Shown piece by piece: positions 1 to 7,286 of a DNA stretch of 37,099 bases; position 1 is the first letter of the stretch; every line of letters starts with the position of its first letter. The stretch spans positions 1-37,099 of the IMG/VR virus record IMGVR_UViG_3300043823_000514; one strand, given 5' to 3'. This DNA comes from a virus. The notes under the pieces are model-generated. The model saw only the letters and a list, made by a program, of their open reading frames with translations. It was not told the DNA's origin and did not search any database. A program made the position numbers and the translations under genes.

Positions 1-30
1 CCACCAGTCCACCATCCCCACCAGTCCACC
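1..30. repeat. 13-bp direct repeat at window start
   Basis: CCACCAGTCCACC occurs at 1-13 and again at 18-30 with four bases between. The copies share the CCACC/GGTGG flavour of the palindrome array that follows, and may be the end of a longer array lying upstream of the window. No function can be assigned. Confidence 0.7.
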
Positions 31-200
31 GATGCACCTGATTGGTGCATCATCCGCGCCCATGCACCAGATTGGTGCTGCACCAAAGTGGGGATGCACC
101 ATGTTGGTGCGTTGCCTTGATGGTGCGATGCAGCATGACAATGCACCAGTCTGGTGCGCTAAGTAAGTGAGTGCTCACTGGGGTGCACCAAATTGGTGCA
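31..200. repeat. Array of five GCACCA-N3-TGGTGC palindromes
   Basis: Five 15-bp inverted repeats start at 34 (left arm GCACCT, one mismatch), 64, 96, 143 and 185. Each has hexamer arms around a 3-base centre (GAT, GAT, TGT, GTC, AAT). Half sites lie at 80-85 (GCACCA) and 121-126 (TGGTGC). Start-to-start spacings are 30, 32, 47 and 42 bp, so several copies lie near the same helical face. A different short inverted repeat, AGTGAG-TG-CTCACT, is at 166-179. The arrangement fits binding sites for a dimeric DNA-binding protein: repressor operators, a partition site, or iterons of a replication origin. Which of these is not visible from the sequence. Confidence 0.75.
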
Positions 201-326
201 TGACCCTCCTTTTTCGTTGCCAGTCCCCTTTTCAGTCCATCGACCCCCTTTTAAACAGACCCCCACCCCGGGCGCGTGGGCCCCTGAGCAACCATGAATT
301 TGTATATTTTTTTAGAAAATTTGACC
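201..326. other. Gene-free spacer
   Basis: No convincing gene. Short open frames here and in the flanking repeats (167-364 and 294-476 on +, 232-429 on -) overlap each other and run through the repeat arrays. None has a good ribosome binding site, so I do not call them. A GC-rich patch lies at about 262-285, followed by an AT-rich stretch. Confidence 0.5.
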
Positions 327-527
327 GAAGTGTGGCAAGTGTGTCAAAATTGCCACACTTTTGACACACTTCTTTTGGGGGTACCCCTATATAAATCAAG
401 GACTTACAGACGATTGACACACTTGCCACACTTCTTTTCGTTTTTTTTTTTTTTTTTTTTAAAAAAAATAAAATAACATAGAGGGGGAGGTGCGAAAATA
501 CCCTGGCAAGTGTGGCAAGTGTGTCAA
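327..527. repeat. 20-bp AAGTGTGGCAAGTGTGTCAA repeats in both orientations
   Basis: The 20-mer is found on + at 328-347, as its exact reverse complement within 414-434, and again on + at 508-527, where an extra GGCAAGTGT precedes it. At 350-372 the two halves recur as TTGCCACACTT and TTGACACACTTC, so 327-372 can fold in alternative ways (328-338 with 350-360; 338-347 with 361-370; 327-334 with 365-372). A T20A8 tract sits between copies two and three. Iteron-like repeats beside an AT-rich tract are typical of a phage origin or a complex operator, but no replication gene is present to support this. Confidence 0.7.
441..468. other. T20-A8 homopolymer tract
   Basis: Twenty T (441-460) are followed directly by eight A (461-468). 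The length is exceptional for the window. It could serve as an easily melted or bent element next to the flanking repeats. The exact length may be unreliable, because sequencing and assembly often miscount such runs. Confidence 0.6.
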
Positions 528-539
528 TCCAAACTTTTG

Positions 540-565
540 GTTATATAGAACACCCTTTATATAAC
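540..565. promoter_or_regulatory. AT-rich inverted repeat upstream of the first gene
   Basis: GTTATATA (540-547) and TATATAAC (558-565) form a perfect 8-bp inverted repeat with a 10-base centre, about 50 bases before the start at 614. It could be an operator or a weak host-type promoter region. No -35/-10 pair with correct spacing was found. Confidence 0.35.
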
Positions 566-577
566 TTTCAGTAATAA

Positions 578-616
578 AGGCTGAAACGCCCAATTCTGCG
601 TATTAGTGAAGGTATG
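578..616 (+). promoter_or_regulatory. Late-promoter-like element, copy 1
   Basis: AGGCTGAAA (578-586) stands in for the GGGCG box and is the weakest of the six. GCGTATTAGT is at 598-607 and TATG at 613-616, all at the offsets shared by the other copies. The ATG of the gene at 614 lies inside the last block. If transcription starts there, the message would have no leader. Confidence 0.55.
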
Positions 617-931
617 AACAAGTACGTCTACCAAATCCAAGGCGCACTGGAAGACAAAGATGGAAACTTCCAGGGCTTTCGATTGCTTGTCTGTGATCTG
701 TACAACTTTGAACAAGTTGACATGCCCAGGTCGGTTTTGGATAAAGAAACCGCAAAGTACCTGCAGTGGCGGCTCAAAATCACTGAGGGCACCACGGATG
801 TAATGGATATCCGTAGACTACCAAACCAAATTCAACTTCGGATTCGAGCGCTGTTAGGGCGCTGGCTCGACAATTGGGTAGCACAAAACTTTTATGGCAA
901 TACTAGCGACGCAAAGGGTGCTAACCCTTGA
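614..931 (+). CDS. Hypothetical protein upstream of terminase region
   Basis: 105 residues, soluble, with no motif I recognise. The middle contains charged, helix-prone stretches (DKETAKYLQWRLKIT; IQLRIRALLGRWLDNW). It is the first gene after the control region and lies two genes before the large terminase. A small terminase subunit sits there in many phages, but nothing in the sequence demonstrates that role. The ATG at 614 has GAAGG only one base upstream, too close for a normal ribosome binding site, and lies within promoter element 1, so leaderless translation is possible. The 3' end overlaps the next ORF by 38 bases in another frame. Confidence 0.6.
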   Translation: MNKYVYQIQGALEDKDGNFQGFRLLVCDLYNFEQVDMPRSVLDKETAKYLQWRLKITEGTTDVMDIRRLPNQIQLRIRALLGRWLDNWVAQNFYGNTSDAKGANP

Positions 932-1886
932 TTACTGGAAACTAGCAAACGATATAACTGAAAGTGATATAGTTTTTGACAGGCATGGAAAACCCGTTCG
1001 GGTGAAGCTTGTCCAAAAGTACCGCTCAGAAGACTGTTACGCGGTGTACTTTGACGATGGATTGTCCATCAAGGGCGACTTGAACCTCAAACTACCCTTA
1101 GAAAACGAGAAATATCGCAAACGTACGTACGAATACAAGGGGCAAAAGAAATTCAAGCGCCCAGTTTCTGTTAAATCCTTGGAAACCCTACGCGACCTCC
1201 CACTAAGAGTGCGGGGAAAAATCCACGAATACACTGTGCCCACCGCTGGCGCGCTCCAATTACCCACCCAAGAACTCCCTGTCCCGCCTTTTGTATTCGG
1301 TTTCTGGTTTTTCAACAAAAACCCAGACGACATTATGGTCCCGCCTGACGGCTATGCAGAATTTGTCCACAGAAAATTCAAAGACGCTGGGTATAAGATC
1401 ATTAAAAAGAATAAAACCACCCACGGTCGGTACAGATTCATAACAAAACCCACTGTTCGGTCGCACTTGGTGCCAAAAGTACCAACCAGCATCCCAGAAA
1501 ACTACCTGCTTGCCTCGGTTGAGCAGCGATTGGATTTATTGCGCGGGATTATCCACTCACGGTCACGGCAGTATAACGAACGGCAAGATAGATTTCGCAT
1601 AACGTTACTAAACGAACTGGCGATCAAACAGATCCAATGGCTTGCCGAGTCACTGGGATGTAAAACCACGCTGCGCTACGACAAGTATCTTAAAAACTTT
1701 GTGCTGCGCATCAAAACAAAACTGCGCCTCATTGAAAACCAACTATCACCCAACATAAAAATCCGTCAGCAATGGCGATATGTAAACGAGATCGTTCCGA
1801 TCGAAGCTCAAAACTGTGTGCATATCGAAACTGACGGCCCCGATGGAAGCTTTCTCGTAGGAGAAGGATTTATTGCATGTCACTGA
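894..1886 (+). CDS. Free-standing degenerate intein-like (Hint/LAGLIDADG) protein
   Basis: The 330 residues follow an intein layout without exteins. Residues 8-70 resemble Hint blocks A/B (RVLTLDYWKL; HGKPVRVKLV; CYAVYFDDGLSI). Residues 91-143 resemble the region leading into the first LAGLIDADG helix (PVPPFVFGFWFFNKN), and 209-260 the second (ASVEQRLDLLRGIIHS; AESLGCKTTL). Residues 307-330 resemble blocks F/G, ending GEGFIACH then stop. Catalytic positions look lost: no Cys/Ser at the start; N/L where block B has His; the usual GDG and DTDG acids replaced by FNKN and HSRS; and the terminal His-Asn cut to His-stop. Splicing and DNA cleavage therefore seem unlikely. It overlaps terL by 10 bases, so translation may be coupled. 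No clear ribosome binding site precedes the ATG. Family assignment is from remembered intein motifs. Confidence 0.7.
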   Translation: MAILATQRVLTLDYWKLANDITESDIVFDRHGKPVRVKLVQKYRSEDCYAVYFDDGLSIKGDLNLKLPLENEKYRKRTYEYKGQKKFKRPVSVKSLETLRDLPLRVRGKIHEYTVPTAGALQLPTQELPVPPFVFGFWFFNKNPDDIMVPPDGYAEFVHRKFKDAGYKIIKKNKTTHGRYRFITKPTVRSHLVPKVPTSIPENYLLASVEQRLDLLRGIIHSRSRQYNERQDRFRITLLNELAIKQIQWLAESLGCKTTLRYDKYLKNFVLRIKTKLRLIENQLSPNIKIRQQWRYVNEIVPIEAQNCVHIETDGPDGSFLVGEGFIACH

Positions 1887-3322
1887 CACCAGAACACGAA
1901 AAACTTTTAACCAAATTCATCAAAGACAGGCCGCACTGGCCAAAGGACAAACTCGACCTGCTAACATGGCAGATCAAATGGAAACTTCAAGCGTTAGCGC
2001 ATCAGCGCGAGCCAGAAGACGGAGAATATGACACATTCCTCATGCTGGCCGGCCGCGGTTCGGGCAAGACTCATACAGCTAGCCATTGGATTGGTATTCG
2101 CGCAGCCACTTACGAAAACACACGCTGGCTTGTCACCGCCCCAACCTCTAACGATATACGAGCAACTTGTTTCGAAGGAGATTCCGGACTTCTCAATATT
2201 ATCCCCCAATCTCTTATCAGAGACTACAACAAATCCCTTTTTGAAATCACCCTCAAAAATGGCTCCATCATTCAAGGCATCCCCGCTTCCGAGCCAGAAC
2301 GATATCGTGGTAAACAATATCACGGAGCCTGGTTTGACGAGCTGTGTGCATTCGATTACTTGGACGACGCCTACGACGGTGTTCAGTTCACACTCCGACT
2401 TAAAGATCCACGCATCCCCCGAGTGCAGCAGATTATTACAACCACCCCCAAACCAAGGGAACTGATTGTAGATTTAAACGAAGGTAAAATTGGTGGCGAT
2501 GTGTATGTGGTTAACGCCAGTTCGTTTGATAACCGCGCCAACCTCTCTGAAACGTTTTTCAAACAGCTGGAGACTTATGACGGCACCGACATCGGACGTC
2601 AGGAGATCTACGGTGAGATTCTTGACCCTGAATCAGCGGGTATTATCAAACGTAAGCATTTCAAAATGTGGCCAGCGAACAAGCCAACCCCAACATTGGA
2701 ATACGTAATCGCGTCATACGACCCAGCTACCAGCGAAAAGACAACCAACGATCCTACCGCTTGCACAGTGTGGGGGGTATTTGAACAACAAGACGCAGGT
2801 ACCGCGGCCATACTGCTCGATTCATGGGATGAACACCTATCGTATCCGGAACTACGCCGCAAAGTTATCAACGACTTCAAAGAAGTTGTGTACGGAGCGG
2901 ACAATGAGTTCGGTAAGGGGCGTAAAGCTGACCTGATACTCATGGAAGACAAATCCGCTGGTATCTCACTGATCCAAGAACTCCAAGGTTCAGGTGTGCC
3001 TGTACGTGGATACAACCCCGGGCGCGCGGATAAGGTGCAGCGACTAAACATCGTAGCGCCGCTGGTAACCAAGGGTAAAATCTTCATACCAGAAGACCCA
3101 AAGAAAAAAGGCGAGTTCGCAGACTGGACAAAACGTTTCCTACGTCAGGTGTGTTCGTTCCCAGAAATGGGCGGCCATGACGACTACGTGGACTCATTAT
3201 CGCAAGGTTTACGCATTTTGCGCGATTCGGGCTGGCTTGCAGTAGATCCGCTGCCTCCAAGGGATTATGACTACTCAGATGACATATATCGTAAGAAATT
3301 CCTCAATCCATACGCGCAATAG
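1877..3322 (+). CDS. terL: Terminase large subunit (packaging ATPase and nuclease)
   Basis: 481 residues, normal length for a TerL. It is the DNA-packaging motor, docking on the portal, pumping DNA with its ATPase and cutting concatemers with an RNase H-like nuclease. Walker A is AGRGSGKT at 58-65, Walker B is WFDE at 152-155, and the coupling motif TTTP is at 188-191. Nuclease acidic residues are D282 (ASYDPAT), E357/D358 (LMEDKSAG) and D435/D436 with D439 (GGHDDYVDS). The protein is complete with no intein inside, although an intein-like gene lies immediately upstream and overlaps its start. The portal gene follows after a promoter-like element, in the usual order. Confidence 0.95.
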   Translation: MSLTPEHEKLLTKFIKDRPHWPKDKLDLLTWQIKWKLQALAHQREPEDGEYDTFLMLAGRGSGKTHTASHWIGIRAATYENTRWLVTAPTSNDIRATCFEGDSGLLNIIPQSLIRDYNKSLFEITLKNGSIIQGIPASEPERYRGKQYHGAWFDELCAFDYLDDAYDGVQFTLRLKDPRIPRVQQIITTTPKPRELIVDLNEGKIGGDVYVVNASSFDNRANLSETFFKQLETYDGTDIGRQEIYGEILDPESAGIIKRKHFKMWPANKPTPTLEYVIASYDPATSEKTTNDPTACTVWGVFEQQDAGTAAILLDSWDEHLSYPELRRKVINDFKEVVYGADNEFGKGRKADLILMEDKSAGISLIQELQGSGVPVRGYNPGRADKVQRLNIVAPLVTKGKIFIPEDPKKKGEFADWTKRFLRQVCSFPEMGGHDDYVDSLSQGLRILRDSGWLAVDPLPPRDYDYSDDIYRKKFLNPYAQ

Positions 3323-3360
3323 GGCGGATTAACGGTAAATAGCGTATTAGTTAGAATAAG
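3322..3360 (+). promoter_or_regulatory. Late-promoter-like element, copy 2
   Basis: GGGCGGATT (3322-3330), GCGTATTAGT (3342-3351) and TAAG (3357-3360) lie between terL and the portal gene at the shared spacing. Just downstream GGGC (3360-3363) can pair with GCCC (3371-3374) around a T-rich loop, a possible 5' leader hairpin. About 70 bases of leader precede the portal ATG. Confidence 0.7.
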
Positions 3361-3429
3361 GGCGCTTTTTGCCCACCAAATTTCTCAAGGTCAGAACAGC
3401 ACACTCTGACACCAAATAAATAATTTTCT

Positions 3430-6345
3430 ATGGCAAATCCACAAATTCCAATTCAAAATGGCGGTAATTTGCCTGCAATAGACCCCGAAAGTAAAATTAA
3501 GGAAGGTCAAGAGCAGGATGCAGAGATCGATGAGTTCGAGGCAGAACTCGGGCTTGATCCTGACGAAGCGGAACAGGAAGTAATCGAACTTGACGATGGT
3601 TCAGTTGTTGTAAATTATGTAAACAAAGAAAGCCCATTAAAAAACCCTGAGTTCTATTCGAACTTAGCGGATGAACTCGATGAGCAGACTTTAAATTCAT
3701 TAGCAATTGAATATCTGGACTACATCGATGTCGATAAGGAAGCACGGACACAAAGAGATAAGCAATACGAAGAGGGTCTTCGTCGCACTGGCCTTGGTAA
3801 GGACGCTCCTGGTGGTGCTGTTTTTGATGGTGCTTCTAAAGTTGTGCATCCCGTCATGGCTGAAGCCTGCGTGGATTTTGCAGCCTCCTCAGCGAAAGAG
3901 TTACTTCCTCCGGAAGGTATCGTTCGTTCCAATATTAAGGGCGACGAAACTAAAACCAAACAAAAAACAGCTGATCGCAAAGTCACATTCCTTAACTGGC
4001 AGCTGACAGAACAAATTCCTGAGTTCCGTGACGAGATGGAGCAACTGCTCACTCAGTTACCACTCGGAGGTTCACAATTCCTTAAATGGCGTTACGATGA
4101 AGAACAACGCCGACCAATGTGTGAATGGGTTCCGATTGATAATATCATCCTACCTTATTCATCTACTAACTTTTATACATCTCAGCGTGTCACAGAACAA
4201 CAAGACATCACTGAGGATATCTACCAGCAACGTATTGATTCCGGTCTGTATCGCGACATGGACAATATGGGCTATTCATCGGATGCTCCATTAAACGATC
4301 AAACTCGTTCTGAAGTAGCAAACGATAAAATCGAAGGTAAAGAAAATCCATCTAAGAACATTGATGGATTGCGCAGAGTGTACGAGATCACTTGCTTTAT
4401 GCGGCTCGATGAAGATCCGCTTACAGAAGGCAAACGCGCCCCATACATTTTAACCATCGATGAGTCATCTAGCAAAGTGTTGGCTCTACGAAGAAACTGG
4501 GAGTCAAATGACGAAAAACTCGAGAAGTTGGACTGGTACGTTGAATTTAAATTCATTCCTTGGCGCGGTGCTTATGCTATTGGCCTACCTCATCTTATTG
4601 GCGGTTTGTCTGCCGCCCTTACTGGCGCTTTACGTGCTTTGTTGGACGCAGCATTTATCAACAATAGCCAAACAATGCTTAAGCTCAAAACTGGACGCGT
4701 TTCTGGCCAGTCTGATAGGATCGAACCGACGCAAGTTTTAGAAGTTGAAAGTGGTCCTGGTGTTGATGACATTCGCAAGATTGCGATGCCAATGCCATTC
4801 AACCCACCATCCTCAGTTCTCTTTGATTTGCTTGGATGGTTAACAACTGCTGCTAAAGGCGTTGTCACCACTGCTGAAGAAAAGATTGCAGATACCAACG
4901 CCAACACACCTGTTGGCACAACACAAGCTCTGATCGAGCAAGGTGCCAAGGTATTCTCATCCATTCATGCTCGTTTACATCGCTCACAAGCGATGTCGCT
5001 CAAAATTATTTCACGTATCAATCATTGGTACTTGGAAGAAATGGACAACGAGTCTGGTGAACAGATTGAGGTTCGTGACTTTGCATACAACTCTGATGTA
5101 CGCCCAGTTTCCGATCCTAACATTTTCTCTGAGACACAACGTTTAGCTCAGAACCAAGCCCTCTTACAGATGGCAACACAAGCAAACCAAATTCAACCAG
5201 GTTTGTTTGACATGCGCGCAGTATACAAGCGTATTTTAGAACAACTTAAAGTGCCAGAACAAGAAGAAGTGTTGCCAAATCCAATGGGTAACAATGAATC
5301 TAACCCAGCACTTGAAAACGTATCGATGACGATGGGTCGTGCAGCCGCTGCGTATCCCGATCAGGACCACATTGCACATATTCAAGTGCATTTAGAGTAT
5401 GCCAACAACCCAGCATACGGCGGAAACCCCGTCATCGGTCCTATGTTTGCACCACACGCTTTAGAACACATCAAACAACACTTAACATTGCACTATTTGC
5501 AAGCAATGCGTGGATATGTTGCAGAAGCATCTGGGGGTAAGGACATTTTAGAACTCCATACAGAAAAACCACTCGATCAAAACGCTCAAAAAGCTTTGGT
5601 ATTGGCTTCTCGTTTGGTGGATCAAGACACCCAACAAAATATGGGTCAGTTCTTGCCACAAATTACAGCATTGGCACAAAAAGTCGCACAAGCTCAGCAA
5701 TCACAGCAACAAAACGCGCTTATGTCTGACCCAACAGCCGCTGCAATCATTAAAACGCAGACTGCTGAGACACAACGCAAACTGCAAGAAGCTCAAGCTA
5801 AAATGCAGCTCGATACTCAGTCAATGCAACAAGACTATCAGATCAAAATTGCTGAACTGCAGCAAAAAGTTCAAGAGTTGCAAGCTAAGTACAGCACTCA
5901 AACGAATATTGACAACCAACGCAACGCAACTGACATTGCAATGGCTAATATCAACAACGCAGCTAAAGAACGCGTTGCAATGATCACCGCCGGCGCACAG
6001 ATGGATCAAATTCAAGCCCAATTGGAAGCTGAACAAGACAAATCTGCAATGGAAGCGATCAATGCGGCCAATGAAGACATCCGTCAACATGGTTTGGCTG
6101 TTCAACAACAAGCATTTGAACAACAAGCACAGCAAGTACAGAATCAAATTGAAGCTCAACAAGCCGTTCAGCAACATCAACAAGGTTTAGCTCAAGCCCA
6201 ACAGCAGCATGCACAACAAATGCAGCAACAGGACCAGCAACACCAACAGGGTTTAGAACAAGCCCAGCAGATGCATGAACAACAAATGCAGCAAATGCAA
6301 GAACAACAAGCAGCACAACCACAAACACCTTCTGAAGGACAATAA
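3430..6345 (+). CDS. Portal protein with long Gln-rich C-terminal extension
   Basis: 971 residues, larger than typical short-tailed-phage portals (about 530 for T7, 725 for P22). The portal ring is the vertex through which DNA is packaged and the base for the tail adaptors. The N-terminus is acidic (about 25-75). The core at about 110-640 is portal-like, with a region around 200-260 (LTQLPLGGSQFLKWRYDEE) and a central segment (about 380-520) rich in helices (LIGGLSAALTGALRALLDAA). The segment from about 735 to 971 is almost pure coiled coil rich in Gln, Ala and Met, ending in QQH/QQM-type repeats. Position between terL and the capsid genes supports the call. The gene ends in a TAATG overlap with the next ORF. 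The ATG has only a poor ribosome binding site. Confidence 0.85.
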   Translation: MANPQIPIQNGGNLPAIDPESKIKEGQEQDAEIDEFEAELGLDPDEAEQEVIELDDGSVVVNYVNKESPLKNPEFYSNLADELDEQTLNSLAIEYLDYIDVDKEARTQRDKQYEEGLRRTGLGKDAPGGAVFDGASKVVHPVMAEACVDFAASSAKELLPPEGIVRSNIKGDETKTKQKTADRKVTFLNWQLTEQIPEFRDEMEQLLTQLPLGGSQFLKWRYDEEQRRPMCEWVPIDNIILPYSSTNFYTSQRVTEQQDITEDIYQQRIDSGLYRDMDNMGYSSDAPLNDQTRSEVANDKIEGKENPSKNIDGLRRVYEITCFMRLDEDPLTEGKRAPYILTIDESSSKVLALRRNWESNDEKLEKLDWYVEFKFIPWRGAYAIGLPHLIGGLSAALTGALRALLDAAFINNSQTMLKLKTGRVSGQSDRIEPTQVLEVESGPGVDDIRKIAMPMPFNPPSSVLFDLLGWLTTAAKGVVTTAEEKIADTNANTPVGTTQALIEQGAKVFSSIHARLHRSQAMSLKIISRINHWYLEEMDNESGEQIEVRDFAYNSDVRPVSDPNIFSETQRLAQNQALLQMATQANQIQPGLFDMRAVYKRILEQLKVPEQEEVLPNPMGNNESNPALENVSMTMGRAAAAYPDQDHIAHIQVHLEYANNPAYGGNPVIGPMFAPHALEHIKQHLTLHYLQAMRGYVAEASGGKDILELHTEKPLDQNAQKALVLASRLVDQDTQQNMGQFLPQITALAQKVAQAQQSQQQNALMSDPTAAAIIKTQTAETQRKLQEAQAKMQLDTQSMQQDYQIKIAELQQKVQELQAKYSTQTNIDNQRNATDIAMANINNAAKERVAMITAGAQMDQIQAQLEAEQDKSAMEAINAANEDIRQHGLAVQQQAFEQQAQQVQNQIEAQQAVQQHQQGLAQAQQQHAQQMQQQDQQHQQGLEQAQQMHEQQMQQMQEQQAAQPQTPSEGQ

Positions 6346-6572
6346 TGGCAACTAAAAAACAAAATGGCGGCGAATTAGGCTTCCGTAAATCATACCAAAT
6401 GACTGGTAACCCAGGCTACGCAGGCGGCCCTGGTGAAACCACTATCGACAAAGGCGCGTCTGGTTCCAAACGTGCTAACAACGCTGTTTTGAATCAAAAC
6501 AAAATGGCTAAATCGCCTAAAGTTGGTCCAGGCAAAAACCTGAACGAAATCGGCGGCGGTAACTTTTATTAA
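6345..6572 (+). CDS. Small basic Gly/Asn/Lys-rich protein
   Basis: 75 residues starting in the TAATG of the portal stop, so probably translated by coupling. It is hydrophilic and low in complexity (GGELGFRKS; GNPGYAGGPGETT; KSPKVGPGKNLNEIGGGNFY), with no cysteines or membrane segment. I do not recognise a family. Sitting in the head-gene cluster and being basic, it could be a small DNA- or capsid-associated virion protein. That is inference only. Confidence 0.7.
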   Translation: MATKKQNGGELGFRKSYQMTGNPGYAGGPGETTIDKGASGSKRANNAVLNQNKMAKSPKVGPGKNLNEIGGGNFY

Positions 6573-6578
6573 TATTTG

Positions 6579-6617
6579 GGGCGGATTCGTTCCGCACCAC
6601 GTATTAGTAAGAATATG
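6579..6617 (+). promoter_or_regulatory. Late-promoter-like element, copy 3
   Basis: GGGCGGATT (6579-6587, identical to copy 2), ACGTATTAGT (6599-6608) and TATG (6614-6617) occur at the shared spacing. As in copy 1, the terminal block contains the ATG of the next gene (6615), suggesting a leaderless or very short-leader transcript. Confidence 0.65.
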
Positions 6618-6806
6618 AAGGACTTTTTATCAGAAATTATCGGTCGTGTAAAGACTGAGTTAGAGATCCAAGCGGAAGCTGTCACCGCGGGGACAAATGT
6701 AAATAGTTACGAAGACTATAAGCATTATGTCGGGAAAATTGAGGGGCTGCAAACCGCCCTTGATATTATCGACGAAATTTTGGCGGAGAATGACGACGAA
6801 TCGTAA
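6615..6806 (+). CDS. Small acidic hypothetical protein
   Basis: 63 residues from the ATG at 6615, reading MKDFLSEIIGRVKTELEIQ onward. The frame stays open to a TTG at 6576, but that extension would be encoded by promoter element 3 and gives an unlikely basic leader, so I prefer 6615. The product is helical and acidic, ending DEILAENDDES, with no known domain. A short helical protein between portal and co-chaperonin could be a small assembly factor, but this is not shown. The next gene begins 21 bases later with a good ribosome binding site. Confidence 0.65.
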   Translation: MKDFLSEIIGRVKTELEIQAEAVTAGTNVNSYEDYKHYVGKIEGLQTALDIIDEILAENDDES

Positions 6807-6827
6807 GATTCAGAAAGGATTGCCGTA

Positions 6828-7268
6828 ATGGCGATTGATTTTAAAGAGCAGGACGAACCAGATTTACGCACGGAACTTGAATGTTTCCCTATCGTAGACG
6901 CTGGAACAGAAATCCTTGGAAATCGTGTTTTGGTGCAACTGCGCCGAGAAAAGATTACAAGTAAAGGTGGGATCATCTTGGTAGATGAGACCAGACAAAC
7001 ATTACGCTTTAACGAAACCGTGGCAAAAGTGATCGCAGTTGGTCCTTTAGCCTACCGTAATACTGATACGCTTGAATACTGGCCGGAAGGCCCTTGGTGC
7101 AAACCAGGTGATTTAGTGCGCACCATCAAATACGGCGGTGATCGATTTGTTGTGCAACCAGACGACGAAGGCGCTCCAGTGGTATTTATCACACTAATGG
7201 CGACCGAAGTAATCTCCAAGATTAAAACGTTTGAGCATGCACAAAAAATGAAAGCGTTCGTAGATTAA
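6828..7268 (+). CDS. GroES-like co-chaperonin
   Basis: 146 residues. From about 30 it follows the cpn10 fold signature: GNRVLVQL at 31-38, a mobile-loop region with GGIILVDE at 47-54, TVAKVIAVGP at 64-73, KPGDLVRTIKYGGDRFVV at 92-109, and VVFITLMATEVISKI near the C-terminus. GroES caps GroEL and helps fold large proteins. Phage versions such as T4 gp31 adapt the host GroEL to the capsid protein. It has an N-terminal extension of about 28 residues and an insert around 74-90, so it is longer than bacterial GroES (about 97). No groEL is present, so host GroEL would be the partner. AAAGGA precedes the ATG. Its place among head genes fits capsid folding. Confidence 0.85.
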   Translation: MAIDFKEQDEPDLRTELECFPIVDAGTEILGNRVLVQLRREKITSKGGIILVDETRQTLRFNETVAKVIAVGPLAYRNTDTLEYWPEGPWCKPGDLVRTIKYGGDRFVVQPDDEGAPVVFITLMATEVISKIKTFEHAQKMKAFVD

Positions 7269-7286
7269 CTTTGTAGAAAGTAGAGC

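Noticed and set aside
361-395. Sigma-70 promoter TTGACA...TATATA in the control region
   Set aside because: The gap between boxes is 21-23 bases, too long, and TTGACA belongs to the repeat family.
167-476. Short open frames in the control region on both strands
   Set aside because: They overlap each other, cross the repeat arrays, have no ribosome binding sites and low-complexity ends (Phe/Lys run from T20A8).
31-527. CRISPR array
   Set aside because: Repeats are short palindromes or 20-mers with unequal spacers, partly inverted, and no cas genes are present.
614-931. Small terminase subunit
   Set aside because: Position is suggestive but no helix-turn-helix or family pattern is visible, so I left it as hypothetical.
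2608-3087. 159-codon ORF on the - strand in terL
   Set aside because: Antisense to the conserved nuclease domain of terminase; composition is Ser/Pro-rich like a shadow frame.
6576-6614. Upstream TTG start for the 6615 gene
   Set aside because: The added residues would be encoded by promoter element 3 and no ribosome site precedes the TTG.
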